Notes under the pieces: generated by a model
Databases searched by the model: none
The model's input: only the letters and a program-made list of their open reading frames with translations
Told to the model about the DNA's origin: nothing
Shown: piece after piece, positions 36,216 to 45,526 of the stretch
Layout of the letters: each line of letters starts with the position of its first letter
Numbering within the stretch: position 1 is the first letter of the stretch
Assembly (NCBI GenBank): GCA_903926385.1
Contig: CAIYIS010000081.1
Coordinates: 62,001-126,000, forward strand
From: an uncultured Bacteroidota bacterium
GTDB lineage: Bacteria > Bacteroidota > Bacteroidia > 2-12-FULL-35-15
Length of the DNA: 64,000 bases
Direction: 5' to 3'
Translations under genes and position numbers: made by a program

Positions 36216-37091
36216 TTATCCGTTTAGAGCTTCGGCACCGCCAACAATTTCCAAAATTTCGTTGGTAATGGCAGCCTGACGCGCTTTGTTATACATTAAT
36301 TTTAGTTCTTTAATTAACGAACCGGCATTGTCGGTGGCTTTGTGCATTGCGGTCATACGAGCACCATGTTCTGATGCCAGCGAATCGCGAAGTGCTGCAA
36401 ACAATTGCGTTTTCAAGGAAAGAGGAACTAATGTTTTCACAATTTCGTCTTGATTAGGTTCGTAAATATAGTCGATAGAATGTTTTTTTGCTGAAGTAAC
36501 TGCAGGAGGCATTACCGGTAAAAACTGTTCAACAGTAGTTATCTGCACAGCAGCATTTTTAAATTGATTGTAGATCAATTCTACTTTATCAAATTTTTCG
36601 GCAGCAAACAACTCCATTACTTTTTCGGCTACAGGCGCCACATTAGCAAAGGTAAGGCGGTCGAAAAGTTCGTTTGTGTTTTGAGCCATATCTCCTGTGA
36701 TGTTGGCCAATGGACTTTTTTTGAAAAAATCTCCTCCTTTTTTACCAATGTTCAAAATAGTAACATTAGCTCCTTTGTACTCTTCGCGAGCCAAACGGCT
36801 TGCCTGTTTGATAACATTCGCGTTAAACCCTCCGCATAAACCTCTGTTAGAAGTAATGACTACCAACAAAACGTTTTTTACTTCGCGTTGCTGAGAATAT
36901 TTACCATCAGATAAGCTTGCACTTAAATTTTCGAGTATTTCTTTAAGCTTGCCGGCATACGGACGCATAGCTGTAACAGCGTCCTGTGCTTTACGCAACT
37001 TGGCAGCACTCACCATTTTCATGGCGCTTGTTATCTGCTGCGTACTGCTTACAGATGTTATACGAATACGAACCTCTTTTAAATTTGCCAT
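36216..37091 (-). CDS. atpG: ATP synthase gamma subunit
   Basis: The gamma subunit is the central rotor shaft of F1. From the ATG at 37091 it has 291 residues and begins MANLKEVRIRITSVSSTQQI; the C-terminal helix MHKATDNAGSLIKELKLMYN KARQAAITNEILEIVGGAEAL is the conserved coiled coil. An upstream Met at 37154 lies in the hairpin repeat of the spacer and is rejected. It is the last gene of the operon. Confidence 0.96.
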   Translation of the reverse strand: MANLKEVRIRITSVSSTQQITSAMKMVSAAKLRKAQDAVTAMRPYAGKLKEILENLSASLSDGKYSQQREVKNVLLVVITSNRGLCGGFNANVIKQASRLAREEYKGANVTILNIGKKGGDFFKKSPLANITGDMAQNTNELFDRLTFANVAPVAEKVMELFAAEKFDKVELIYNQFKNAAVQITTVEQFLPVMPPAVTSAKKHSIDYIYEPNQDEIVKTLVPLSLKTQLFAALRDSLASEHGARMTAMHKATDNAGSLIKELKLMYNKARQAAITNEILEIVGGAEALNG

Positions 37092-37104
37092 TCTATATTG
37101 ATTA

Positions 37105-37171
37105 GATTTGAGTAGTGAGTATTGAGAAGTGAGAAACGGTTTCTCAATACTCAATACTCAAATCTCAATAC
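37105..37171. repeat. Inverted heptamer array in atpA-atpG spacer
   Basis: On the plus strand four heptamers (GATTTGA, GTAGTGA, GTATTGA, GAAGTGA) are followed by the palindromic centre GAAACGGTTTC and four complementary heptamers (TCAATAC, TCAATAC, TCAAATC, TCAATAC). It fills the spacer and ends exactly at the atpA stop codon. In the transcript it would fold into a long hairpin of about 30 bp with some mismatches. Confidence 0.9.
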
Positions 37172-38749
37172 TTATTTATATCCTTTCGATAAATCCTTCG
37201 CTACTGTCTCCAACACGTTAGTGATTTCGTCAGTAAGTTTTCCTGCTTTTAAATCGTTCAACACATTTTTGTGTTTGGATTCTAGGAAAGCTAAAAACTC
37301 TGCTTCAAATTCTCTTACTTTGATTACCGGAACATCTCTTAAAAGTCCTTTTGTTCCACAATAAAGAATAGCAGTTTGATGCTCTACCGTCATTGGAGAA
37401 AACTGACCTTGTTTCAAAATTTCCACGTTACGAGCTCCTTTATCAAGAACTGCTTTGGTAGCAGCATCCAAATCGGAACCAAATTTAGAGAACGCCTCCA
37501 ACTCGCGGTATTGTGCCTGGTCAAGTTTAAGAGTACCAGCCACTTTTTTCATTGATTTAATCTGAGCATTACCACCCACACGCGATACCGATATACCCAC
37601 GTTGATAGCAGGACGAACACCTGCATTAAACAAGTTTAACTCCAAAAATATCTGTCCGTCTGTAATCGAAATAACGTTTGTAGGTATGTAAGCTGATACG
37701 TCTCCTGCTTGTGTTTCGATAATTGGTAAAGCTGTTAACGAACCGCCACCTTTTACAATTCCTTTTATAGAATCAGGTAAATCGTTCATGTTTTTAGCAA
37801 TGGCATCATTCGAGTTGATTTTAGCGGCACGCTCCAGTAATCTGCTGTGTAAGTAAAATACGTCACCAGGATAAGCCTCACGTCCCGGAGGTCTACGTAA
37901 TAAAAGAGATACTTCACGATATGCCACAGCTTGTTTCGATAAATCATCATAAACAATTAATGCCGGACGACCGCTGTCGCGGAAAAACTCGCCAATAGCA
38001 GCCCCTGCAAAAGGAGCATAAAACTGCATCGGTGCCGGGTCGGAAGCCGTTGCCGAAACAATAACTGAATAAGCCATCGCTCCTGTTTCTTCCAACACAC
38101 GTTGAATATTAGCTACTGTAGAACCTTTTTGTCCGATTGCTACATATATACAAAACACAGGTTGTCCTGCTTCATAAAATTCTTTTTGATTTATGATGGT
38201 ATCAATAGCCACAGCTGTTTTACCAGTTTGACGGTCACCGATGATCAACTCACGTTGTCCGCGACCAATAGGAATCATGGCATCTACCGCTTTCAAACCG
38301 GTTTGTAACGGTTCGTTTACCGGCTGACGATAAATAACTCCGGGAGCTTTACGCTCCAATGGCATTTCGTATAATGTTCCGGTGATAGGTCCTTTTCCGT
38401 CAATAGGAAGTCCCATGGTATCAACCACACGGCCCAACATACCTTCGCCAACCATAATGGAAGCAATTTTTCCTGTACGTTTTACTACATCGCCTTCTTT
38501 AATATTGTTAGAAGAACCAAGGGTTACAGCACCTACGTTGTCTTCTTCAAGATTGAGTACGATACCTTTTAAACCGCTTTCGAATTCAATCAACTCACCT
38601 GATTGTACTTTAGAAAGACCATAGATACGAGCGATACCATCGCCCACTTCTAATACGGTTCCTACTTCTTCCAATTCTTGCTCCGACTTAAAGCCAGATA
38701 ATTGTTGTCTTAAAATTGCAGATACTTCTGCTGGTTTTACTTCTGCCAT
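37172..38749 (-). CDS. atpA: ATP synthase alpha subunit
   Basis: The alpha subunit forms the non-catalytic nucleotide sites of F1. From the ATG at 38749 ([13 protein letters not shown]) it has 525 residues. The P-loop is GDRQTGKTA (near residue 170), and [25 protein letters not shown]-type and [23 protein letters not shown]-type segments are present, the latter containing the alpha/beta signature. It lies between atpH and atpG. Confidence 0.97.
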   Translation of the reverse strand: MAEVKPAEVSAILRQQLSGFKSEQELEEVGTVLEVGDGIARIYGLSKVQSGELIEFESGLKGIVLNLEEDNVGAVTLGSSNNIKEGDVVKRTGKIASIMVGEGMLGRVVDTMGLPIDGKGPITGTLYEMPLERKAPGVIYRQPVNEPLQTGLKAVDAMIPIGRGQRELIIGDRQTGKTAVAIDTIINQKEFYEAGQPVFCIYVAIGQKGSTVANIQRVLEETGAMAYSVIVSATASDPAPMQFYAPFAGAAIGEFFRDSGRPALIVYDDLSKQAVAYREVSLLLRRPPGREAYPGDVFYLHSRLLERAAKINSNDAIAKNMNDLPDSIKGIVKGGGSLTALPIIETQAGDVSAYIPTNVISITDGQIFLELNLFNAGVRPAINVGISVSRVGGNAQIKSMKKVAGTLKLDQAQYRELEAFSKFGSDLDAATKAVLDKGARNVEILKQGQFSPMTVEHQTAILYCGTKGLLRDVPVIKVREFEAEFLAFLESKHKNVLNDLKAGKLTDEITNVLETVAKDLSKGYK

Positions 38750-38842
38750 TATTTTGTTTGTTAGCGGCTGTTCCAATTCCCTGTAGAGGATTTTTGCAGC
38801 ATTTTATTTAGTTAATTTATTATTTTACTTTTTTTTATTTCA

Positions 38843-38868
38843 CCTCTCATCTTCTCTTTTTGGAGAGG
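38843..38868 (-). repeat. Small hairpin in atpH-atpA spacer
   Basis: CCTCTC and GAGAGG form a 6-bp stem with a 14-nt pyrimidine-rich loop. It recalls the palindromic repeat pair at 14324-14474 in composition. It lies beyond the atpH stop codon. Confidence 0.4.
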
Positions 38869-38880
38869 ATGGAAAGGATA

Positions 38881-39438
38881 TTAAAACTCTTTTATAAACG
38901 GATTCTCATTAAAGCTTCTCTTCAGGCTGTTCAATTTGCGGGCAATACTTGCATCCACTTGTTTGTCGCCTACACGAATGATAAAACCTCCGATAATATC
39001 TTTATCCACTACTTCTTTTAATACCACAGCGCTATCTGTAACCCCTTTCACTATTTCCATAACTTGTTTACGGATACTGTCGTCAATTCCGCTTGCAGTA
39101 GTTACTACAGCTGTAAGTATTTTGTTTTTTGTTTTATATTGCTCAATAAATTCATGTGCAATTTCGGCAAGATAAATTTCTCTTCTTTTAGCAGTGATTA
39201 AATGAATATAAGAATCAGTTACTTTAGAAAGTTTTCCATTGAATATTTCTTTCAACACAATTTGTTTCTTATCCGTTTTGATAACAGGGCTTTTTAAGAA
39301 AATAACAAATTCGTGTGTGGATGCGCAAACATCAGCGATGTATTTCATATCAATGTATGCCTGCTCCAACGAACCTTGCTCTATTGCTAGGTCGATAAAT
39401 GATTTCGCATATCGTGCTGCTACTCTTGTTCCTTCCAT
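38881..39438 (-). CDS. atpH: ATP synthase delta subunit
   Basis: The delta subunit (OSCP) joins the peripheral stalk to F1. The 185-residue product begins EGTRVAARYAKSFIDLAIEQG and ends with the conserved DKDIIGGFIIRVGDKQVDASIARKL-type segment. It follows atpF, with an inverted heptamer array in the 74-bp spacer. Confidence 0.95.
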   Translation of the reverse strand: MEGTRVAARYAKSFIDLAIEQGSLEQAYIDMKYIADVCASTHEFVIFLKSPVIKTDKKQIVLKEIFNGKLSKVTDSYIHLITAKRREIYLAEIAHEFIEQYKTKNKILTAVVTTASGIDDSIRKQVMEIVKGVTDSAVVLKEVVDKDIIGGFIIRVGDKQVDASIARKLNSLKRSFNENPFIKEF

Positions 39439-39448
39439 TTTTTGTTTG

Positions 39449-39513
39449 GTTGTTAGTTGTTAGTTGTTAGTTGTTGGTGCTGGACTAACAACTAACAACT
39501 AATAACCATCAAC
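39449..39513. repeat. Inverted heptamer array in atpF-atpH spacer
   Basis: On the plus strand three GTTGTTA and one GTTGTTG are followed by a 9-nt centre (GTGCTGGAC) and four complementary heptamers (TAACAAC twice, TAATAAC, CATCAAC). It reaches the first base of the atpF stop codon. Layout is the same as in the atpA-atpG spacer but the sequence is unrelated. Confidence 0.9.
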
Positions 39514-40007
39514 TAATTTAAGTTAACGTCTTTTAATAAAGTATTCACTAAAGCTTTTTGTTTTTCGTCCGAAGCGAGTTCAGCTTTCAAAACTTTTTCA
39601 GCAATTTCTAAAGATAAAACACCTACCTGATTTTTCAATTCAGTAATAGCTGCCATTTTTTCGTTTTGAATATTTTCGCGAGCCGATTTAAGCATACGCT
39701 CACCTTCTTTAGCAGCTATACCTTTTGCCTCAGCAATCATTTTCTCTCTTATTTCGCGAGCATCTTTAAGTAATTGGTCGCGTTCGTGACGAGCATCTGC
39801 CAATATTTTTTCGTTACCAGCTTGTAAAGCTTTCATTTCTTCTTTTGCACGTTCAGCAGAATCTAATGCTTCCTGAATGGAAGTTTCTCTGTCGTTTAAC
39901 ATTTTCAGGATTGGTTTCCAGGCGAATTTACCCAGAATGTACAATATAATCCCGAAGGAAATACACATCCAAAATATAAGACCAAATGCGGGTTTAACTA
40001 ATTCCAT
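39513..40007 (-). CDS. atpF: ATP synthase b subunit
   Basis: The b subunit is the membrane-anchored peripheral stalk. The 164-residue product has one N-terminal transmembrane helix (PAFGLIFWMCISFGIILYILG) and a long charged helix (about 30-150, with ERAKEEMKALQAGNEKIL). It follows atpE by 104 nt. Confidence 0.95.
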   Translation of the reverse strand: MELVKPAFGLIFWMCISFGIILYILGKFAWKPILKMLNDRETSIQEALDSAERAKEEMKALQAGNEKILADARHERDQLLKDAREIREKMIAEAKGIAAKEGERMLKSARENIQNEKMAAITELKNQVGVLSLEIAEKVLKAELASDEKQKALVNTLLKDVNLN

Positions 40008-40111
40008 TATTATTAAAAATTATAAATTATAGATTATGAAATATAAATGTTTTTGTTTTAAAAAATCTGTACTGCAACCAACCGTTGCAGTACAGAAAAT
40101 TTGTTTGCGGA

Positions 40112-40387
<276 letters not shown>

Positions 40388-40438
40388 TTATTTGTTTTTC
40401 CTTCGATTTATTCGCTGTCGAAGAAATTCAGCGTTTTT

Positions 40439-41536
40439 TTAATGATGTGCTTCCTCGTGATGATGTTCTTCTATAGCAGAACCAAAATACATGGCAGCTA
40501 ATAAAGTGAACACATACGCCTGTAAGAATGCTACTAATAACTCAAGCATTCCCATAAATATTGTAAATGCTACCGAAAACACAGCTACTCCGTAACCAAG
40601 GCCGGTATTCATTTCAGCAAAAATAAAAATCAAGCAGAAGAATGATAGTGCAATAATGTGACCTGCCAACATGTTTGCGAAAAGTCGTATCATCAATACC
40701 ATCGGTTTCAAAAACATTCCGAAAATTTCGATTGGAGTAAGAATAAATAATACTCCGAAAGGTACTCCGGGCATAGCCAATATATGTCTCCAGTAATTCC
40801 AGTTAGCACTAAAAATAGTAATTAAGAAAACAATAATAGCAAGTGTCATCCCAACTGCGATATTGCCGGTAAGGTTAGCTCCTCCCGGAATAAAAGGGAT
40901 AAGACCTAACATATTATTAATCCAAATAAAGAAAAATACGGTAAGTAAGAAAGGCAGGTATTTTTTATATTTCTTTTCTCCAATAGCCGATTTAGCTATG
41001 TCGTCTCTAACAAAAATAATCAATGGCTCCAATAACGACTGCATTCCTTTTGGCGCTTTGCCCGGATTGCGAGAATATGCTTTAGCAGCTGAAATAAACA
41101 TCCAAAGCATCAAAACAATGCTCACAAACATGGAAGCAACGTTTTTGGTAATGGATATATCCCAAAGTTTGGAAGTAGCCACCTCATCTGTAGTGCCATC
41201 TGCATTAACGGCAACAATTTCGTTTTTATTTAATTTGTATCCGTTATATACCTCACCGCCTTCCAAATGTGAAGAAGCAAATACGCTTAACCCTTTGTCC
41301 TGAGAATAAAGTATGACAGGAAGAGGTACAGCAAGATGACCGGCAATATGCCATTCGTGAGAATCGGTAATGTGGTCGATAATCAGTTCACCGGCATTAA
41401 ATTTTGCTGGTTTTGGTGCTTCGGCACCGTTTTCGGTTTGAGCAAAAACGGAGAAAGAAACGAATACTGAAAACAGAAGCAAAAAGCGCTTGTATATATT
41501 GATTTTATTAGTCATTGCAGAGAATATGTCGTTCAT
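40439..41536 (-). CDS. atpB: ATP synthase a subunit with extended N-terminus
   Basis: The a subunit carries the proton half-channels. The 365-residue length and signal-peptide-like start (RFLLLFSVFVSFSVFAQ) with a periplasmic domain (about 33-130) are typical of Bacteroidota. The essential Arg is in MIRLFANMLAGH, and helices 5-6 (FTIFMGMLELLVAFLQAYVF) are conserved. The tail is His-rich (EEHHHEEAHH). ATG 41536 or 41515 are both possible starts; the A-rich sequence before 41536 favours it. Confidence 0.95.
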   Translation of the reverse strand: MNDIFSAMTNKINIYKRFLLLFSVFVSFSVFAQTENGAEAPKPAKFNAGELIIDHITDSHEWHIAGHLAVPLPVILYSQDKGLSVFASSHLEGGEVYNGYKLNKNEIVAVNADGTTDEVATSKLWDISITKNVASMFVSIVLMLWMFISAAKAYSRNPGKAPKGMQSLLEPLIIFVRDDIAKSAIGEKKYKKYLPFLLTVFFFIWINNMLGLIPFIPGGANLTGNIAVGMTLAIIVFLITIFSANWNYWRHILAMPGVPFGVLFILTPIEIFGMFLKPMVLMIRLFANMLAGHIIALSFFCLIFIFAEMNTGLGYGVAVFSVAFTIFMGMLELLVAFLQAYVFTLLAAMYFGSAIEEHHHEEAHH

Positions 41537-41553
41537 TTTTTTGAAATCGGGTG

Positions 41554-41561
41554 CAAATGTA
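41554..41561 (-). promoter_or_regulatory. Predicted promoter of atpB-led transcript
   Basis: Minus strand TACATTTG matches TAnnTTTG and lies 18 nt upstream of the ATG at 41536. It suggests that atpB and the genes after it have a promoter separate from bactofilin and the small genes. Confidence 0.55.
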
Positions 41562-41637
41562 TAAAATTAAACTATCTGTAGGGAAAAAATAAACGACTTT
41601 TTGACGAAATCTTTCAACAAAAAGCATCTGTTTTAGA

Positions 41638-42000
41638 TTACTTTTTCTTTAAATCCTTTTGTAAGGAAATGATTTCGAAAATCAAAAACAGAAAATAAAA
41701 TGCCAGAAAGGAAAGTGAAAACGCCATGGCTCCCGTTCGGTCGATAAGCATGTAAGCTATAATGACTATCAGATTCAGAAAAATACGGAAAGTGGTTGTC
41801 CCAAGATAGGCTCTTACAAATCCCTGGGCAGATTGTTTATTGACTTTTATTAAAAACTGGTGAGTAAAAACCGTGGAAATAAAAAAATAAACCACAATAA
41901 AGGGCATTGCCGGAGAAGTCAGTTTTTCGGGAACAAAATGATTCCAGGCAAGTGAAATCAGTATTAAAAGTATGGAAAAAACAATTGAATTTTTAATCAT
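41638..42000 (-). CDS. Small 4-TM protein of the ATP synthase locus
   Basis: The 120-residue protein has four hydrophobic helices (IVFSILLILISLAW, PFIVVYFFISTVFTHQF, IFLNLIVIIAYMLI, FSLSFLAFYFLFLIFEI). It lies between the AtpZ-like gene and atpB, the usual position of an AtpI-like protein in Bacteroidota. A role in ATP synthase assembly or ion supply is inferred from position only. Confidence 0.7.
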   Translation of the reverse strand: MIKNSIVFSILLILISLAWNHFVPEKLTSPAMPFIVVYFFISTVFTHQFLIKVNKQSAQGFVRAYLGTTTFRIFLNLIVIIAYMLIDRTGAMAFSLSFLAFYFLFLIFEIISLQKDLKKK

Positions 42001-42015
42001 TGAGAAAGTGGATGG

Positions 42016-42252
42016 CTATTTTTTCTTAAGAAAATCTTTAATTACCATATATATTGCTCCAAAAACGGAAAGCAACGACAGGACTAAAGTAAAAACAGGG
42101 AATTTTTTTAAACCCAGATATTCATCTAATTTAATACCTCCATACATACCGAGAAAAATGATGGCTCCCATTTGAAAGCCCATTGTCGAATATTTGGCGT
42201 AATCGTTAAGCGGTTTTTTCGTTGACTTTTGATTTTTCTTGTTGCTGAGCAC
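42016..42252 (-). CDS. AtpZ/AtpI family protein
   Basis: The 78-residue protein has a polar Lys-rich N-terminus and two transmembrane helices with the family signature YAKYSTMGFQMGAIIFLGMYGGIKLDEYLG-type (seen in shorter parts: GFQMGAIIFLGMYGG, KLDEYLG). AtpZ/AtpI proteins help c-ring assembly or magnesium supply. Its first 47 nt overlap the end of the bactofilin gene in another frame; no internal Met gives a shorter plausible start. Confidence 0.85.
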   Translation of the reverse strand: MLSNKKNQKSTKKPLNDYAKYSTMGFQMGAIIFLGMYGGIKLDEYLGLKKFPVFTLVLSLLSVFGAIYMVIKDFLKKK

Positions 42253-42631
42253 CTTTTATGTCTTTTATTACTCCTCCCATAGAGCACGAGCCGGAGAAAG
42301 TAGCTCCCGGTTCAACAGCTATTTTGTTGGTAATAATATCGCAGGTTAATTTGGCCGATGCTTTTAAGGACAATAATTCGGCAACTCCAATTTTACCTTT
42401 TACGGTACCCGAAATATCGGCATTCTGACAGATAATTTCTCCTTCTATGCTTCCGGAGGCTCCCACCACTAGTTTACCTTTTACATTTATCGAACCGGTT
42501 AATGTTCCGTCAATACGGATATCACCATTGGTTACTATATCGCCTTCTATTTTGGTGCCTGCACCAAGAATATTTACGGAAGGATTTTCTGAAACGCTTG
42601 CTTTTTCTGTTGAACTGTTGAACATTGCCAT
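42206..42631 (-). CDS. Bactofilin
   Basis: Bactofilins are small polymer-forming cytoskeletal proteins. The 141-residue product has the beta-helical core with regular repeats (GTKIEGDIVTNGDIRIDG, GKLVVGASGSIEGEIICQN) and flexible ends. The start could be 42631 or 42625. Its end overlaps the AtpZ-like gene by 47 nt, and porW/sprE lies 54 nt upstream, so a common transcript is likely. Confidence 0.92.
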   Translation of the reverse strand: MAMFNSSTEKASVSENPSVNILGAGTKIEGDIVTNGDIRIDGTLTGSINVKGKLVVGASGSIEGEIICQNADISGTVKGKIGVAELLSLKASAKLTCDIITNKIAVEPGATFSGSCSMGGVIKDIKGAQQQEKSKVNEKTA

Positions 42632-42685
42632 AGTAGTTGTGTTTTTGAGTTAGCGAAGATATATATTTTTATTTAATAATATGCA

Positions 42686-45346
42686 TTACTGATAATTTTG
42701 TGCAAAAAACTCCTGATAATCGTTTACATTTTTGTCTTTATAAAAAGTAGTATAATTTTCGGCCGAAATAATGAAGGACTGATAACTGCCTTCCTGCAAA
42801 TCGGTGTACGTTTCGGTTCGGTCCTTAAAGAAATTATAATAATTCATGGCCTCCGCTTTTCCGTCAAGTGTTTTGACAGTAATAATTTGGTGAGCCAAAT
42901 CAAGGAAGATGCTTGAAATAGATAAATCCTGAGTTCCGAACGACTCGGTGGTGGCATTAGAAAGTTTCATTTTAAAATTATTGATATTTCCTTTGCCGTT
43001 ATCCCATACCATTACCCAATAATATTCTCCGTCTTCTTTAAACACGAATTTTTGTTCCTGAATTATTGAGTCTTTGCCAACAGTTGTTTTTACCGAATCG
43101 GTTTGCACTTTATTAACTGCCGCAGCCGATGCTTTTTGCTTTTTGATAGCATCTAAAATGTCTTGCGCTTTAGCTTTCACTTCGTTTTTCGGGTATTTAA
43201 TAACCACCTGCTGCAAGGCTGCCTCAAAGGCATTGATATCTTGAGTTCGACCTATACACAAGGCTTTGATAAATGCAAACTGAGAAATAAGCGCACTGCG
43301 TGCATAATCGGTTTCGGCTTTCTGACAGTTGGCAAGTGCTTCGGCATATCTGCCCGAAGTGTACATACCATAGGTGCCGGTGTAGAACATTTCCACTTCC
43401 GATTTGCTTGCCATTAAATCTTTGGCCTTGCCCGGGTCTCTGATAATCTGAGCATATTGTGTATCCGAATAATCGTTCAGGATAATATTTTTATAATAAT
43501 CCGATTTTTGCTGATTATTCATGGCCAGATACGTTCGGTAAAGCTGATAGTAGCAAGAAAGTTTATATTTATTTTCCGGAAAGCGTTTCAATAATTCTTC
43601 CAGTGTTTCGACCGATTTTTTATTATTTAAAATTTGCTCTTTATAGATAGTTCCCGCATTGTAATACGCATCGGTAATTCGGATATCAGACTTAGCAAGA
43701 GCTTCGGGGGTAAGCGGTATTTTCTTTAGATAAAAATCGCGATCCTTTTTGTTTTTTCCTTTTACAGCCACATCTTTTGTTCCTCCCTGTCCGGTGGTAT
43801 CGTTACCTTCGGCAGCGAGCGACTGAACAATACTTTTATCCGCACGATTCCAATCGTCTTCTAATTTACGGCTTCCCCATTTCTTAATAAATTCGCCTGC
43901 ACCAAAACTAACTGTAGCCGGATTGTAAAAATACCAAGACCCGTTTTGCGCCCCGCCCCCTGCTGTTGTGCCCGGTTTGGTGTCAGGTATTGCATTTTGT
44001 GCATTCAGTATGGCTTCCTGTTTGGCTTCTTCTTTGGCTTTTTCTTCTTCTTCTATACGGGTAATCATTTTATCGATTATTCCGTTTCTCTCTTTCTCGT
44101 TCATTCTTGCAAGGGTTTGCAAGCTGTCTTCCATTTCTATTACTTTTAGATTAAGCACCAATGCCGACAACGATTTTTGTTTTTCGTCAATCTTGGCATA
44201 ATCGGGATAATCTTTTGGCAACACCTGCATGGTGGTATCGTAATTAGATTCGGCTGCTTTGTAATTGGCCTGATCGAAATTAATATCTCCCCGTTTAAGA
44301 TAAGTAAGTGCTTTTTGAGTGGTGTTGGTGGTACTTGCCTTAATGGATTTGTTCAAATAATCCATGGTAGCCGGCATATCTTTTTCGCGGTAAGCAATGT
44401 TGGCAAAGGCAAAATAAATCTGATCGCGGTAATCTATGTTTTTATCATCCTTCAGCATTTTGGTAAGTTGCTGTTTGATGAGTTTGCTGTCGCCATTTTC
44501 GGCATCGAACAAACGGGCCTGATTAATTTTGGCGTTAAACTCCATTTCGTAGTTAGGGTGAAGAGGAGGAACTTTTCCGAACAATACCGAAGCGTTTTTA
44601 GTATCGCCCACTTTTTCGTAAAGCTGAGCCAAAACGTAAGTATAACGCCCTTTTTCGGCTTTCTTTTTGGTGAGTAAAATTCCTTTTTCCAAATCGCGAA
44701 TGGCCGATGCATACTCCCCTTGTTTAATTTCTAAATCGGCAGTAACCAGTGCATATTCTTTCTGAAAGGTGCGGTCGGTGGGAACATCCTTGGCGTTGCG
44801 AATTTCGTCAATCACTTCTACGGACAGCGAATAACTGCCAATTTCGTTGTTGGCATGCATCATCCAAAGCATTCCGTTATATTTTGCATTCGGATTTTTA
44901 TAAATCTTCGACACATATTCAAATGCTTCGAGGCCCGAAAATAAATCGCGTTTGTAAAAATGAGCCTTGCCTATCAGCATATAATTCTCGTCAATCCATT
45001 TGCAGGCGTTCGGAATTTCCTTTTTATTTTTATCGGTGATGCAATGACGCTGAATGCAGGAAGACGACTTTTTGATGGATTTATCGAAGTCGGCATAAAA
45101 GCTTTTTGCGGTTTTGTTATCGGGATAAACCCAGATTGGAAGCAGTTTGGTATAGTTTTCTTTGTTGGCTGTTTCCACCTTTTTGATGGCCTCTTTCATG
45201 TTTTCGCGCGAATAATAATAGCCATTGTAACGGGCATTTACATTGTGATACCAGCGATAGTTCCATTTGTTTTTGGTGGTTTTGCAACCGGCCATAACAA
45301 GCATCACAGCGGTGAATAAAAGAAGATATAATTTTTTAAATTTCAT
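42686..45346 (-). CDS. porW: T9SS/gliding lipoprotein PorW/SprE
   Basis: PorW (SprE in Flavobacterium) is an outer-membrane lipoprotein needed for the type IX secretion machine. From the ATG at 45346 it has 886 residues. The signal peptide ends in the lipobox VMAGCK, and KWNYRWYHNVNARYNGYYY is the family's conserved start. TPR-like helices fill residues about 100-420 and 560-740, separated by a coiled charged segment (KERNGIIDKMITRIEEEEK). The reading frame continues upstream to 45523, but this part is not protein-like. The symbol sprE would also apply. Confidence 0.9.
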   Translation of the reverse strand: MKFKKLYLLLFTAVMLVMAGCKTTKNKWNYRWYHNVNARYNGYYYSRENMKEAIKKVETANKENYTKLLPIWVYPDNKTAKSFYADFDKSIKKSSSCIQRHCITDKNKKEIPNACKWIDENYMLIGKAHFYKRDLFSGLEAFEYVSKIYKNPNAKYNGMLWMMHANNEIGSYSLSVEVIDEIRNAKDVPTDRTFQKEYALVTADLEIKQGEYASAIRDLEKGILLTKKKAEKGRYTYVLAQLYEKVGDTKNASVLFGKVPPLHPNYEMEFNAKINQARLFDAENGDSKLIKQQLTKMLKDDKNIDYRDQIYFAFANIAYREKDMPATMDYLNKSIKASTTNTTQKALTYLKRGDINFDQANYKAAESNYDTTMQVLPKDYPDYAKIDEKQKSLSALVLNLKVIEMEDSLQTLARMNEKERNGIIDKMITRIEEEEKAKEEAKQEAILNAQNAIPDTKPGTTAGGGAQNGSWYFYNPATVSFGAGEFIKKWGSRKLEDDWNRADKSIVQSLAAEGNDTTGQGGTKDVAVKGKNKKDRDFYLKKIPLTPEALAKSDIRITDAYYNAGTIYKEQILNNKKSVETLEELLKRFPENKYKLSCYYQLYRTYLAMNNQQKSDYYKNIILNDYSDTQYAQIIRDPGKAKDLMASKSEVEMFYTGTYGMYTSGRYAEALANCQKAETDYARSALISQFAFIKALCIGRTQDINAFEAALQQVVIKYPKNEVKAKAQDILDAIKKQKASAAAVNKVQTDSVKTTVGKDSIIQEQKFVFKEDGEYYWVMVWDNGKGNINNFKMKLSNATTESFGTQDLSISSIFLDLAHQIITVKTLDGKAEAMNYYNFFKDRTETYTDLQEGSYQSFIISAENYTTFYKDKNVNDYQEFFAQNYQ

Positions 45347-45451
45347 TTCAGTTTTAATTTTCTGTTTCCGTATTTCATTTTTCGAACAATAATTACTTTG
45401 CTCAAAAATTAGAAAACGAAAACATTTTTCCCTTAATAAACGAAAGGAGTG

Positions 45452-45459
45452 CAAAAATA
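45452..45459 (-). promoter_or_regulatory. Predicted promoter of porW
   Basis: Minus strand TATTTTTG matches TAnnTTTG. Transcription would start near 45446, giving a leader of about 100 nt, and it excludes the upstream start codon at 45523. Confidence 0.5.
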
Positions 45460-45526
45460 TTGTATTTTTTTGAAAAAAAAGGTTTATTTTTAACTGAATT
45501 GCGATAATTCGATTTATTAACACACT

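Noticed and set aside
45347-45523. 59-codon N-terminal extension of PorW
   Set aside because: The lipoprotein signal starts at 45346 and a promoter element lies inside the extension.
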